Source: Paraburkholderia atlantica
GTDB lineage: Bacteria > Pseudomonadota > Gammaproteobacteria > Burkholderiales > Burkholderiaceae
NCBI RefSeq assembly: GCF_009362785.1
Contig: NZ_WHNQ01000013.1
Span: 124,001 to 188,000 of the forward strand
DNA length: 64,000 nt
Direction of reading: 5' to 3'
A program made the position numbers and the translations under genes. The notes beneath the pieces were generated by a model. That model made no database searches. It was not told where the DNA came from and saw only the letters and a list, made by a program, of their open reading frames with translations. Of the stretch, positions 8,994 to 18,220 are shown in pieces (the stretch's first letter is position 1; every line of letters starts with the position of its first letter).

Positions 8994-9554
8994 ATGAAAA
9001 ATATTTGCAGATACTTTCGAATTGCCGGACCAACTGCCGGGTTGATTGCGAGTGCGCTGTTGGGATCAGTTTGCGTACATGCACAGGGATCGCCCTCGGT
9101 CACGCTCAACTTTAGTGGCACCTACAACGCGACGACGTGTTCGCTGGTCAGTTCGCCCGACATGACGGTCACATTGCCGAGGCTTTCGACGCAATCGCTG
9201 CCGAGAGCCGGAGTGGCGGATGGCTCAAAGGTCTTCACCATCACGATCCAATGCCCGACCGGCGAGACGGGTGCGCGCGTGTATTTCGAGAGCGGTTCGT
9301 CGACCGATCCCAATACGGGAAATCTGGACCTGCAAAACGCGGGCGGCACGACATCGGCAAAGAATGTACAGGTGATGCTAGCGAATGCGGACGGATCGCG
9401 GATCAAGGTCGGCGACCGATCCACGATGAAGGTCATTCCGATCACGTCCACTGATCCGACGCCGGTGGATTTCATTGCCAGCTACTACGCAACGGGTCGA
9501 GCCACGGCTGGCACTGTGAGTACATTCGTCACCTATGTCGTCGAAATGCCCTGA
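8994..9554 (+). CDS. Type 1 fimbrial minor subunit
   Basis: This 186-aa pilin paralogue has a signal peptide (to about residue 33, VHA-QG) and then SVTLNFSGTYNATTCSLV with the first pilin cysteine and TITIQCPT with the second. It shares the VTLPRLSTQSL block with the pilin at 4667. ATG 8994 is preceded by ggagg. Its position after the usher suggests a minor or adaptor subunit. No adhesin follows here; a two-domain FimH-like protein is encoded about 21 kb away inside the T6SS island. Confidence 0.88.
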   Translation: MKNICRYFRIAGPTAGLIASALLGSVCVHAQGSPSVTLNFSGTYNATTCSLVSSPDMTVTLPRLSTQSLPRAGVADGSKVFTITIQCPTGETGARVYFESGSSTDPNTGNLDLQNAGGTTSAKNVQVMLANADGSRIKVGDRSTMKVIPITSTDPTPVDFIASYYATGRATAGTVSTFVTYVVEMP

Positions 9555-9578
9555 GGGTGACGGCGGGCATACACTTAT

Positions 9579-10268
9579 ATGATGTTTGATTCAACGGTCG
9601 CGCTGATGCGAGCGACAGCGTTGCATGCGGCACTGCTGTCCGACGGCGCGCAGATGCCGGCTATTCCTTTTTGGCGCGCGCGTTGTAGCACGTTGGTCGA
9701 GACGCTACAGCAGCAAATGCAGGATCGAAACTTTCCGGCAATGGATATCGAGGAAGTCAGTCTCGCCCAGTGTGTTCTGCTGGATGAACTGACGTTGCAT
9801 GCATTGCCTTCCAACCAGCACGAAGAATGGTTGCGTGACACGTTGCAGAGGCGTTTTCATGGCGTGCGCGATGGTCCTGCATTGGTTTGGGAACGGATCG
9901 AAACGGTGGTGGATGGCGCCGGCCGGGATCTCGCCTGCCTCGAGTTCTACAGCATGTTGCTGGGGCTGGGCTTCGACGGCGGACGGAGAGACGCGAACGC
10001 ATATCTGGAGCGTGCGAAATCGGCAGCGAATTCGCACAGATGTGACACCGCGGTGTTGTCCACATCCGACGTACCAGATACCGCCATGACATTGTCCAAT
10101 TCGATTCGGCCATCGGACAGATCACGCATCCCACATTTACGCAGGACCGTCGCCGGATTCATTGCTGGCGCGATTGCCGTCGCGTCGCTATGGGCGGCGC
10201 TGGACCTTGGCCTGGACGCTGCGATACGTGGTCTACCTCAACCGTCGTCCCGGCAGAGTACGCAATGA
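9579..10268 (+). CDS. DotU/TssL-like inner-membrane protein without an OmpA domain
   Basis: This is a 229-aa protein. Residues about 15-145 match the DotU/IcmH fold of TssL in pattern: an early helix, QCVLLDELTLHA (compare YALCTALDEAANRT in the window's TssL), W.DTLQRRFH, and CLEFYSMLLGLGFDG.RR, which corresponds to LEVLYRILSLGFEGRY in TssL. One transmembrane helix lies near the C-terminus (about 190-212), giving the tail-anchored topology of DotU. Unlike the window's TssL (16873-18207) it has no periplasmic peptidoglycan-binding domain. Its stop overlaps the next start (ATGA). It begins 24 bp after the fimbrial operon, so the two could be co-transcribed. The function as a second envelope-complex component is inferred. 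Confidence 0.78.
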   Translation: MMFDSTVALMRATALHAALLSDGAQMPAIPFWRARCSTLVETLQQQMQDRNFPAMDIEEVSLAQCVLLDELTLHALPSNQHEEWLRDTLQRRFHGVRDGPALVWERIETVVDGAGRDLACLEFYSMLLGLGFDGGRRDANAYLERAKSAANSHRCDTAVLSTSDVPDTAMTLSNSIRPSDRSRIPHLRRTVAGFIAGAIAVASLWAALDLGLDAAIRGLPQPSSRQSTQ

Positions 10269-11950
10269 TTTCCCGAAACCGCTACCGACCGGCGCTGATC
10301 TGGATCGCTGTCTCCGTTGCTGGCCTGATATGGCTGGTTTTGCCGCTTGCTCTCCAACCGCCGTGGCCCGTTGTGCTTAGCCTTGTTCTGGTGACGGCGG
10401 TGGGCACGGCGGCTTTACCAGCCTACGGGCGATCGAAGCCGACCCACGAGGGCCAGCACGTTCAACTCGGGAACGTGCGTGAGTTATCGATTGTTCTTGT
10501 CGTCGGGCCGCATGCCGGTGCGTTGTTTGCACGCGATGGCCAGTCATCCACGCTGCGCCGTAACGGTGATGCGGTGTGGTTCCATGTCAGGTCCCCCGGG
10601 GAGCTGTCCAGCGTGCTGGCCACGGTGATGGAGTCGTATCAACGTCCGCCGGATGCCGTGTTGATACCCGTTGTTCCGGACGCTGAGTGCGACGACGCGG
10701 TGATTCGCCGCGAATATTCCCGCTGGAAGCATGAAATCGGCGCGAGCCTCGGTTTCCGGGCGTTCGCCTTACCCTGCTATATCGCGATCTATGCGTATCT
10801 CGGCGCGAGTGACGCCCACGCAGTGGAACCGGTCTGGTTCGGCGATGCAATTAATCCGCCGACGATGCAACCCGCGACCGCAACCGCGCGGCAACATCTG
10901 CAAGCACTCAGGCTACAGCTGGATCAGGCATGGCTCGATGTGGGAAGCCCGGAACGTGCGTCGCGTGCCGGTCTGGGGTATGGAGTGTTCGACTGGTTAG
11001 AAGATGCGGCGCTGCTATCGATACTTTCGTCGCTCGCGAACACCGCGCCGTTCTCGCTGCATGGCTTGCTGTTGGCCGATATCGGACACCCGCCGATGCG
11101 TCCCGGCGCCTGGTCGCGATGGCTAACCGGCAAAACCACGCTGCGGCCACCGCTGATGATGCCGAAGGCGCAACTGCAGCCGCAGCCGCTGTCTCTGCCT
11201 TTACTCACGACCATTGCGCGGGACGAAAGCTTTCAGGTCTCGAAGAGCGAGCGGGGCCGACCGTACTCCGCAATGCTGCACGCAGTGGCTGCGTCGGCCG
11301 TCGTCCTGATGGTATCGGTTGGTGTGTCAGCATGGTCGAACAGCAGGTTGGTCGCGCGAGTCGCCAACGACCTCGAGGTCTACACGCATCTACCCACAGC
11401 CCGCACGGATGCGAAGCGTGAGCGATTCGAATCGTTGCGCACCCATTCCGCCGAGCTCGCCCGCAATGCGAGCCCCAGTCTGCCGACCGGACTCGGCTGG
11501 GGACTGTATCGGGACAAGCAGTTGCAAGTCGCGCTTGAACGCGTGACCGCCACGTCGCATTCCCCATCGATTCCCGCGCATTCGCCGCCGCTCGCTATGA
11601 CGATCGACAACTTCTTATTGTTCGACACCGGCAAGACGACGCTCAGGCCGGGTGCAGAGCCACGACTCAGAGGCGTTCTCGATCTGATTCGCGCGAATCC
11701 CGACAAGGTGATTCTCATCGCGGGTCACACTGACAACGTGGGTCCCAGCGTCGCGAATCAAAAGCTGTCCGAGGCACGCGCGCAGGCGATCCGCGATTGG
11801 TTCGTCAATACTGCTTCGCTGTCCGTCGCACGTTTCGCCATTCAGGGATATGGCGATACGCGGCCGATTGCCAGCAATGAAAGTCGTCAGGGTCGCGAAA
11901 TGAATCGTCGCGTCGAAATATCCCTGATTCCCGATTCAGCCACGCACTAA
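10265..11950 (+). CDS. Short IcmF/TssM-like membrane protein fused to a C-terminal OmpA domain
   Basis: This 561-aa protein has two N-terminal transmembrane helices (about 10-60) and a cytoplasmic region with VVGPHAGALF where TssM has its Walker A (VVGSPGAGKTT), so the nucleotide-binding lysine is absent. A third helix follows near 360 and then a short periplasmic segment with IcmF-like LPTAR...R.ESLR..., then GLGWGLYRDKQL. The C-terminal OmpA/MotB domain (about 440-555) has the hallmark AGHTDNVG, then N..LSE.RA, and R.A.QGYGD.RPIASN. The architecture resembles a shrunken TssM carrying the peptidoglycan anchor normally found on TssL. ATG 10265 overlaps the stop of the preceding DotU gene, implying a coupled pair. 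Simple annotation would be 'OmpA family protein'. Confidence 0.75.
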   Translation: MISRNRYRPALIWIAVSVAGLIWLVLPLALQPPWPVVLSLVLVTAVGTAALPAYGRSKPTHEGQHVQLGNVRELSIVLVVGPHAGALFARDGQSSTLRRNGDAVWFHVRSPGELSSVLATVMESYQRPPDAVLIPVVPDAECDDAVIRREYSRWKHEIGASLGFRAFALPCYIAIYAYLGASDAHAVEPVWFGDAINPPTMQPATATARQHLQALRLQLDQAWLDVGSPERASRAGLGYGVFDWLEDAALLSILSSLANTAPFSLHGLLLADIGHPPMRPGAWSRWLTGKTTLRPPLMMPKAQLQPQPLSLPLLTTIARDESFQVSKSERGRPYSAMLHAVAASAVVLMVSVGVSAWSNSRLVARVANDLEVYTHLPTARTDAKRERFESLRTHSAELARNASPSLPTGLGWGLYRDKQLQVALERVTATSHSPSIPAHSPPLAMTIDNFLLFDTGKTTLRPGAEPRLRGVLDLIRANPDKVILIAGHTDNVGPSVANQKLSEARAQAIRDWFVNTASLSVARFAIQGYGDTRPIASNESRQGREMNRRVEISLIPDSATH

Positions 11951-12009
11951 AGGTACTCGCCGCGGGCATCTCTCCGGGTGCCTGCATTCGTGGCACGTCA
12001 AACCCCTCA

Positions 12010-12050
12010 TTCGTTCTTGCAAACGAAACCGAATTTTGGGCAATCGCCCA
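12010..12050. promoter_or_regulatory. Two adjacent inverted repeats upstream of tssB
   Basis: TTCGTT-cttgca-AACGAA (12010-12027) and TGGGC-aatc-GCCCA (12037-12050) lie 10 bp apart in the 209-bp gap between the OmpA-fusion gene and tssB. They could be a regulator site for the tssB operon, or the second could be a weak terminator for the upstream gene. There is no T-run. Confidence 0.35.
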
Positions 12051-12159
12051 TATCGTCACGCTGCTTCGAGACATAACATCACCGGATAGCGGATTTCCTA
12101 AGTGAAAACGAGCGGTGCCACCGCTTCTTATTTTATTTGAGCGATAACCTCAGAGCACT

Positions 12160-12693
12160 ATGTCGGCTTCCACCAGTTCTCAAAAATTCATCGCACGTAA
12201 TCGTGCTCCCCGCGTCCAGATCGAATACGACGTCGAAATTTACGGTTCGGAAAAGAGAGTCGAACTCCCGTTCGTGATGGGCGTCCTCGCCGACTTGTCG
12301 GGCAAGCCGCTCGAACCGCTGCCCGCCGTCGGCGATCGTAAGTTCTTCAATATCGACATCGAGAACTTCGATGAACGAATGAAGGCCATGAAACCGCGGG
12401 TCGCGTTCGCGGTGCCCAACACGCTGACGAACGAAGGTCACCTGATGGTCGATATCACGTTCGAAAGCATGGAGGATTTCTCGCCCGCAGCCGTCGCGAA
12501 GAAGGTTGACGCGCTCGCGCAACTGCTCGAGGCGCGTACGCAACTCGCCAATCTGCAAACGTATATGGATGGCAAGAGTGGTGCGGAAAACCTGGTCAGC
12601 AAGGTGTTGAGAGACCCTGCGTTGCTCGAAGCACTCGCCAAGGCGCCGAAACCGGAAGCGGCTTCCACCGGCGAGCCGTTGACCAACGAATGA
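12160..12693 (+). CDS. tssB: T6SS contractile sheath small subunit TssB (VipA)
   Basis: This is a 177-aa protein. The family signature runs from residue 17: APRVQIEYDVEIYGSE, LPFVMGVLADLSG, then ERMKAMKPRVAFAVPNTL, and the C-terminal helical region ARTQLANLQTYMDGKSGAE. TssB and TssC co-assemble into the contractile sheath in the cytoplasm, and TssB/TssC contacts expose the N-terminal helix of TssC to ClpV. Its stop overlaps an ATG in the next frame (12690), so tssC is translationally coupled. Confidence 0.97.
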   Translation: MSASTSSQKFIARNRAPRVQIEYDVEIYGSEKRVELPFVMGVLADLSGKPLEPLPAVGDRKFFNIDIENFDERMKAMKPRVAFAVPNTLTNEGHLMVDITFESMEDFSPAAVAKKVDALAQLLEARTQLANLQTYMDGKSGAENLVSKVLRDPALLEALAKAPKPEAASTGEPLTNE

Positions 12694-12740
12694 ATTTAGC
12701 TTTCGGCATGAAAGCACAGCCTGAAACGATGGGGGAAATG

Positions 12741-14243
12741 ATGGCCGAACTTCAAGCGAATACGCGCACCAAGGCAACCGCGAGCGTGACCAATCAGTCC
12801 GATTTCAACGCACTCCTGTCGCGCGAATTCAAGCCCAAAACGGAGCGCGCGCGCGAAGCTGTCGAGGGAGCTGTCCGGACGCTCGCTCAGCAGGCGCTGC
12901 TTACCTCGGCAACGGTGTCCGACGACGCGTATAAAAACATAGAGTCGATTATTGGGGAGATCGATCGCAAATTATCCGAACAGATCAACCTGATTCTCCA
13001 CCATGAAAATTTTCAGAGTCTTGAAAGCGCATGGCGTGGACTTCATCACCTCGTAGCGAACACGGAAACGGATGAGAAGCTGAAGATCCGCTTCATGGAT
13101 GTGTCGAAAGACGACCTGCGGCGCACAATGAAGCGCTATAAAGGGATTGCGTGGGACCAGAGTCCGTTCTTCAAGCAAATCTACGAGGAAGAGTACGGGC
13201 AGTTGGGTGGCGAGCCGTATGGCTGTCTCGTCGCCGACTACTACTTCGATCACACACCCGCCGATGTCGACCTGCTGGGCTCGATTGCCAAGGTGGCGGC
13301 AGCATCGCATGCGCCGTTCATTACCGGCGCAGCGCCGTCCGTGCTGCAGATGGACTCGTGGCAGGAACTCGCGAACCCGCGCGACCTGACGAAAATCTTT
13401 ACGCAAAACCTCGAGTACGCGCCTTGGAACTCGCTGCGTAGTTCCGAAGACGCGCGCTATATCGGCCTTGCGATGCCGCGTTTCCTTGCGCGTCTGCCAT
13501 ATGGCGTCAAGACGAATCCAGTCGACGAATTCAATTTCGAAGAGGCGACCGACGGCGCGGATCATCAACGCTATGTATGGTCCAACGCCGCCTACGCGAT
13601 GGCGGTCAACATCAACCGTTCGTTCAAGAACTACGGCTGGTGCACGCTGATTCGCGGCGTGGAAAGCGGTGGTGTAGTCGAAAACCTGCCGTGTCACACG
13701 TTCCCAACGGATGACGGCGGCATCGACATGAAGTGCCCGACGGAGATCGCGATCTCAGACCGCCGTGAAGCGGAATTGTCCAAGAGTGGCTTCATACCGC
13801 TCATTCACCGCAAGAATACGGACTACGCGGCGTTCATCGGCGCGCAATCGTTGCAGAAACCGGTCGAGTACCACGATCCGGACGCAACGGCGAACGCGAA
13901 TCTATCGGCGCGTCTTCCGTATTTGTTCGCGTGCTCGCGCTTCGCGCATTACCTGAAGTGCATCGTGCGCGACAAGGTCGGCGCATTCAAGGAGCGCGAC
14001 GAAATGCAGCAGTGGCTCAATGAATGGGTCATGAACTACGTCGACGCTGATCCCGCGAATTCGTCCCAGGAAACCAAGGCACGTCGACCGCTGGCCGCCG
14101 CCGAAGTGGTCGTCGAGGACGTCGAGGGAAATCCGGGATATTACCAGGCGAAATTCTTCCTGCGTCCGCATTTCCAGCTCGAAGGTCTGACGGTTTCTTT
14201 GCGTCTCGTCGCGAAGCTGCCGGTCGTGAAGGAAGCCGCCTGA
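12741..14243 (+). CDS. tssC: T6SS contractile sheath large subunit TssC (VipB)
   Basis: This is 500 aa from ATG 12741, which has ggggga upstream; an in-frame ATG at 12690 overlapping the tssB stop would add 17 residues. Conserved blocks include ESAWRGLHHLV near residue 95, LVADYYFDH, APFITGAAP, FLARLPYG, EEATDGADHQRYVWSNA, and the C-terminal LNEWV.NYV.A with the final PHFQLEGL strand. It forms the sheath lattice with TssB around the Hcp tube; contraction drives secretion. Confidence 0.97.
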   Translation: MAELQANTRTKATASVTNQSDFNALLSREFKPKTERAREAVEGAVRTLAQQALLTSATVSDDAYKNIESIIGEIDRKLSEQINLILHHENFQSLESAWRGLHHLVANTETDEKLKIRFMDVSKDDLRRTMKRYKGIAWDQSPFFKQIYEEEYGQLGGEPYGCLVADYYFDHTPADVDLLGSIAKVAAASHAPFITGAAPSVLQMDSWQELANPRDLTKIFTQNLEYAPWNSLRSSEDARYIGLAMPRFLARLPYGVKTNPVDEFNFEEATDGADHQRYVWSNAAYAMAVNINRSFKNYGWCTLIRGVESGGVVENLPCHTFPTDDGGIDMKCPTEIAISDRREAELSKSGFIPLIHRKNTDYAAFIGAQSLQKPVEYHDPDATANANLSARLPYLFACSRFAHYLKCIVRDKVGAFKERDEMQQWLNEWVMNYVDADPANSSQETKARRPLAAAEVVVEDVEGNPGYYQAKFFLRPHFQLEGLTVSLRLVAKLPVVKEAA

Positions 14244-14351
14244 TCTGGCGTCCACTGCTTATGCGGTGATTGAGCGACGGACAGGCGCTCACTAAATATG
14301 CCTGACTTTCATTGAGCAACTTAAAACTAACGTGTACCAAGGAGTACTTTT

Positions 14352-14834
14352 ATGGCGCAAGACATCTTTCTCAAGATTAACGGGATTGATGGTGAGTCGG
14401 CGGACGCTAACCACAAGGACGAAATCGATGTTCTGAGCTGGGGGTGGGGCGTTACGCAGCAATCGAATATGCACGTTGGTTCCGGCGGTGGCGCCGGCCG
14501 AGCAACGGTCGAAGACTTCACCTTCGAGCATTTCATCGATCGTGCAACGCCCAATCTGACTCAATACTGCCTGACCGGTAAGCACATCGACGAGGCGAAG
14601 CTGGTCGTGCGTAAGGCCGGGGGTAATCCGCTCGAGTACATCAAATTCACGATGCACGACGTGCTGGTTACCTCGGTGCATCCCTCCGGTGTCAGCGACA
14701 GCGAATCGCGTCCGCGCGAATCAGTGCGTCTGTCCTTTGCTCGTCTGAAGCAGGAGTATGTGGTGCAGAACGCGCAAGGCGGTAGCGGTGGTGCGATTAC
14801 GGCGACCTTCGATATCAAGAAGAACACCGCGTAA
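14352..14834 (+). CDS. hcp: T6SS tube protein Hcp (TssD)
   Basis: This 160-aa protein has the Hcp1 pattern: MAQDIFLKINGIDGES, then EIDVLSWGWGV, F.FEHFIDRATPNL, LVVRKAGG.PLEYI, and a closing ATFDIKKN. It forms hexameric rings stacked into the inner tube and can carry small effectors in its lumen. A strong aaggag at 14339-14344 precedes the ATG. It is separated from tssC by 108 bp and from tssJ by 141 bp, more than the other gaps in this operon, consistent with its own transcriptional signals. Confidence 0.97.
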   Translation: MAQDIFLKINGIDGESADANHKDEIDVLSWGWGVTQQSNMHVGSGGGAGRATVEDFTFEHFIDRATPNLTQYCLTGKHIDEAKLVVRKAGGNPLEYIKFTMHDVLVTSVHPSGVSDSESRPRESVRLSFARLKQEYVVQNAQGGSGGAITATFDIKKNTA

Positions 14835-14975
14835 AGTCGCACATTTTCCTGAATCCTGGCACCACCACTCTGTTGTCCGGTGAACTGTGTCAAGGCTGTT
14901 AGCCGGGGTGCCGGGCTGGATGCAGGCATCCTGGTTCATTCAGGGCGAAGTGCGAGATCACCTTGATACCGTCAG

Positions 14976-15521
14976 ATGGTTTCGATCTTTTTTTCCCGCT
15001 TCGCGATATGGCTGCGTATCGGGGGCTGGCTAGCCCTGAGCGGGGCAAGCGCATGGCTGTCCGGGTGCGCTAGCGTGCCGGCTCCTGTTATCAAGGAGCG
15101 AACGACCCTCCGGCTTCAGATCGCGGCAAACGAGAACGTCAACCCGAACGAGTGGGGAACGGCGGCGCCGATCCTCGTGCGGGTTTACGAACTGAAGTCG
15201 CCGACGGCGTTTCAAACCGCCGACTTTTTCACGCTGCAAAGCGACGACAAAAAAATCCTTGGCGACGACGCGCTGGTCGTCGACGAATTCATTCTGCGTC
15301 CCGGCGACACACGCGAGATCGTCCGCAAGTCGAACCCCGCCACTACCGCAATTGGCGTGCTGGCCGGCTACCGGGATCTCGGGAAATCAGTCTGGCGCGC
15401 GGTGTACCGATTGCCAGTCGCGCCCGACGCCGCATGGTACAGGATGGCTCTTCCAGACAAGGAACAGAAGCTGACGATCCAGCTTGACCAGCGCACTGTT
15501 TCGATTTCAAAGTCAGAGTAA
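14976..15521 (+). CDS. tssJ: T6SS outer-membrane lipoprotein TssJ
   Basis: This is a 181-aa protein with a type II signal peptide ending in the lipobox LSGC (cysteine at residue 31). The T6SS_VasD fold follows: LRLQIAANENVNPNE, PILVRVYELKS...F..ADFF, and the variable loop followed by R.IGVLAGYRDL...WRAVYRLP. It anchors the TssJLM envelope complex in the outer membrane by contacting the TssM periplasmic C-terminus. It precedes tssK by 5 bp. Confidence 0.95.
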   Translation: MVSIFFSRFAIWLRIGGWLALSGASAWLSGCASVPAPVIKERTTLRLQIAANENVNPNEWGTAAPILVRVYELKSPTAFQTADFFTLQSDDKKILGDDALVVDEFILRPGDTREIVRKSNPATTAIGVLAGYRDLGKSVWRAVYRLPVAPDAAWYRMALPDKEQKLTIQLDQRTVSISKSE

Positions 15522-15526
15522 TTTCG

Positions 15527-16876
15527 ATGAGTTGGTATAGCAAAGTTGTTTGGAGCGAAGGACTATTCCTGCGCCCACAATTGTTTCAGCAGCAGGAACG
15601 GTATTTCGAGTCGTTCGCGCATCGCCGCAGTGCGCCGCTGAGCCCGTTTTTCTGGGGCTTCAGCCGTTATGAAATCGATCAGGAATCGCTCGGGTTCGGC
15701 AAGCTGGTATTCAAGAGCGGGCTGGGCGTATTTCCAGACGGCACGCCGTTCGAGGTGCCGGGTCTGACGCAGCCTCCGCCCCCACTGACGATCGGCGCGG
15801 AACATCAGGAGCAGGTGATCTACCTGGCGATCCCGCTGCGCTTGCCCAATACCGAGGAAACCGCCTTCACCGAGCAAAGCGGCTCGCTCGCCCGTTACCA
15901 TGCGTACGACACGGAACTGCGCGACAGCAATGCGATCGGCCAAGGCCCGAAGCCCGTCCAACTGTCGAATCTGCGCTTGCGGCTGTTGCCCGAGAAAGAG
16001 CTGACGCAGTCCTGGATCGGTGTTGCGCTGACGCGCGTTAAGGCGCTACACGCCGACGGCGCGGTGTCGCTGCACAGCACCGACCACATTCCGCCCGTGA
16101 CCGGTTACGGCGCGAATCCATTGCTGCGCGAATGGGCGATGCAGCTGCACGGCCTCGCGCGGCTACGTGCCGACGCGCTCGCCGCTCGTCTGTCAGGTGC
16201 CGATGGCCGTTCGGGCGCGGCGGCCGAAGCGGCCGACTATCTGCTGCTCCAGGTGCTCAATCGCTATGAGCCGCTGCTCGAACATATTTGCCAACTCGAG
16301 GAGACGGCGCCGGTCAACCTGTATCGCGAGCTCGCGCTTTTTGCCGGCGAGCTTTCGACCTTCGTGCGTCCGCAAACGCGTCGTCCGCGGCCGGCTCCAG
16401 GCTATGACCACGCGCAGCTCTACCGCAGTATCAGGCCGCTCGTCGAGGAGGTTCACTATCTGTTGAACCAGGTGTTGATTCGCGGTGCGCAGCCGATTGC
16501 GCTTACGGAGCAGGCGCACGGCATCCGTACGGCCGCCATGTTGCCGAACGAACTTGCAGGCTATTCGAGCCTCGTGCTCGCGGTGGGCGCGCAGATGCCT
16601 GCCGAATTGCTGCAGCAGCAGTTTCTTGCCCAAACGAAGATCAGCCATCCGCAGCGCTTGCCGGAATTGATCCGTTCACACCTGCCGGGTCTGACAATGG
16701 CGGCGCTGCCGGTTCCTCCGCGCCAGATTCCGTTCAACTCGGGCTTTATCTATTTCGAACTGTCGCGTACCGGACCGTTCTGGGAACAGATTGCACGTCA
16801 CGGAGGGCTTGCCATGCATGTCGCCGGACACTTCCCGGAACTCAAGCTTGAACTGTGGGGTGTGCGTCAAAAATGA
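15527..16876 (+). CDS. tssK: T6SS baseplate subunit TssK
   Basis: This is 449 aa, the usual TssK length. The start has the family pattern VVWSEGLFLRPQLFQQQERYFE; other blocks are VHYLLNQVLIRG, the shoulder region near residue 330, and the closing FPELKLELWGVRQ. TssK is the trimeric adaptor between the baseplate wedges (TssE/F/G) and the cytoplasmic parts of TssL and TssM. Its stop overlaps the tssL start (ATGA). Confidence 0.96.
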   Translation: MSWYSKVVWSEGLFLRPQLFQQQERYFESFAHRRSAPLSPFFWGFSRYEIDQESLGFGKLVFKSGLGVFPDGTPFEVPGLTQPPPPLTIGAEHQEQVIYLAIPLRLPNTEETAFTEQSGSLARYHAYDTELRDSNAIGQGPKPVQLSNLRLRLLPEKELTQSWIGVALTRVKALHADGAVSLHSTDHIPPVTGYGANPLLREWAMQLHGLARLRADALAARLSGADGRSGAAAEAADYLLLQVLNRYEPLLEHICQLEETAPVNLYRELALFAGELSTFVRPQTRRPRPAPGYDHAQLYRSIRPLVEEVHYLLNQVLIRGAQPIALTEQAHGIRTAAMLPNELAGYSSLVLAVGAQMPAELLQQQFLAQTKISHPQRLPELIRSHLPGLTMAALPVPPRQIPFNSGFIYFELSRTGPFWEQIARHGGLAMHVAGHFPELKLELWGVRQK

Positions 16877-18207
16877 GTACCGGCGCTTACGGGGATGATG
16901 CGTTCGACTTTCTGCTGACCCCCGCCAACTCCGCTTCTGGCCAGAGCCAGCCGTCTGCATTGCCCGCTGGGCGTCCCGCAACCGCGGCCGTCACCGATCA
17001 GGAGCCGGTCGTCGATGCGGCCGCCTTCGATCCGCCGGAAGACGTACAGACGCGTCTCGAGCGCATGAAGACCGCGCGCAATCCGTTGCGTGAAGCCGCG
17101 CAGCCTTTGTTGCGCATGCTGGCGGACATGCCGGCTTCGCTCGATTCGTTGGCTTCGGTCGCGAGCTTGCGCTCGCTGCTGGTGCGTGAGGTCGCCGCAT
17201 TCCAGAAAGTCTGCGACAAAGCGGGTTTGCCGTGGAAACACGTGGCGGCTGTTCGCTACGCACTGTGCACCGCGCTCGACGAAGCGGCCAACCGCACGCG
17301 TTGGGGGAGTGGTGGAATTTGGGCCGCGCGGGGGCTGTTGCTGAAGTTCGAGGGAGAAGTGGACGGCGGCGAGAAGTTCTTCCTGCTGATCGGCCGCATG
17401 GCAACCGACCCGCAGGAGTACATCGACGTCCTCGAGGTGCTGTATCGCATTCTCAGCCTTGGATTCGAAGGACGCTACAGCGTTGCGGCAGACGGTCCAC
17501 GTCATCTGGAGCAGATCCGGCAGCGGATGCTGACTCTCATCAGCGGCACGCGGGACACGTTGCGGCTCGAACTGTCGCCGCATTGGCGCGGCGAGGAGCC
17601 GGGCAGGATGCGGTTGCTGAAAAGCGTGCCGGTTTGGGCGACTGCGGGCGTCGCTGCGCTATGTGTGTTCTCGCTGTTCGCCTGGTACGAGTATCGGCTT
17701 CTGGCGCAAGGCAATGCGCTGCAAGCGAAGATTCTGGCGATCGGAGTGCCGATCAAGGTCGCGGCTCCGGTCGTTCACGAGCGCTTGCGCCTGTCGATTC
17801 TGCTGAAGGATGAGATTGCTCGGGGCCAGGTCCTGGTCGAAGAGAACGGCAGCAGCAGCCGGGTCGTGTTCCGTGGCGACTACGTGTTTCTTCCGGGGCA
17901 AAGCCGCATTCGCCTGGAACTGGACCCGGTGCTGAGCAGGGTGGCGCAGGAGGTCGCGCGGGTCGGCGGCAAAGTCACGGTGACCGGGCACACAGACAAC
18001 CAGCCGATTCATACGGCGGAGTTTCCCGACAACCTGGTGTTATCGGAAAAACGCGCGGCGTTCGTCGCCGACGTATTGAAAGCGCACGGAGTGCCCGCTA
18101 TTCGCATCGTTGCCATCGGCAAGGGCGATACACAACCTGTCGCCGACAACACTACAGCGGAAGGTCGTTCCCGCAATCGACGCGTGGAAGTCTTCGTCAC
18201 GCATTAA
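16873..18207 (+). CDS. tssL: T6SS envelope protein TssL with C-terminal OmpA domain (evolved TssL)
   Basis: This is a 444-aa protein. A disordered N-terminus of about 70 residues precedes a DotU domain (about 75-240, including ALCTALDEAANRT and YRILSLGFEGRY). One transmembrane helix (about 255-278, VWATAGVAALCVFSLFAWYE) is followed by a periplasmic OmpA/MotB peptidoglycan-binding domain (about 330-440; VTGHTDNQP, then LSEKRAAFVADVL, IAIGKGDTQP, RNRRVEVFV). It forms the inner-membrane complex with TssM. Compare the DotU-like protein at 9579, which lacks the OmpA part. Confidence 0.96.
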   Translation: MSTGAYGDDAFDFLLTPANSASGQSQPSALPAGRPATAAVTDQEPVVDAAAFDPPEDVQTRLERMKTARNPLREAAQPLLRMLADMPASLDSLASVASLRSLLVREVAAFQKVCDKAGLPWKHVAAVRYALCTALDEAANRTRWGSGGIWAARGLLLKFEGEVDGGEKFFLLIGRMATDPQEYIDVLEVLYRILSLGFEGRYSVAADGPRHLEQIRQRMLTLISGTRDTLRLELSPHWRGEEPGRMRLLKSVPVWATAGVAALCVFSLFAWYEYRLLAQGNALQAKILAIGVPIKVAAPVVHERLRLSILLKDEIARGQVLVEENGSSSRVVFRGDYVFLPGQSRIRLELDPVLSRVAQEVARVGGKVTVTGHTDNQPIHTAEFPDNLVLSEKRAAFVADVLKAHGVPAIRIVAIGKGDTQPVADNTTAEGRSRNRRVEVFVTH

Positions 18208-18220
18208 CGGGAAAGCCTTG

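Noticed and set aside
11951..12159. Sigma-54 promoter upstream of tssB
   Set aside because: A tggcac hexamer occurs at 11992-11997, but the matching ttgc element is not at the required spacing.
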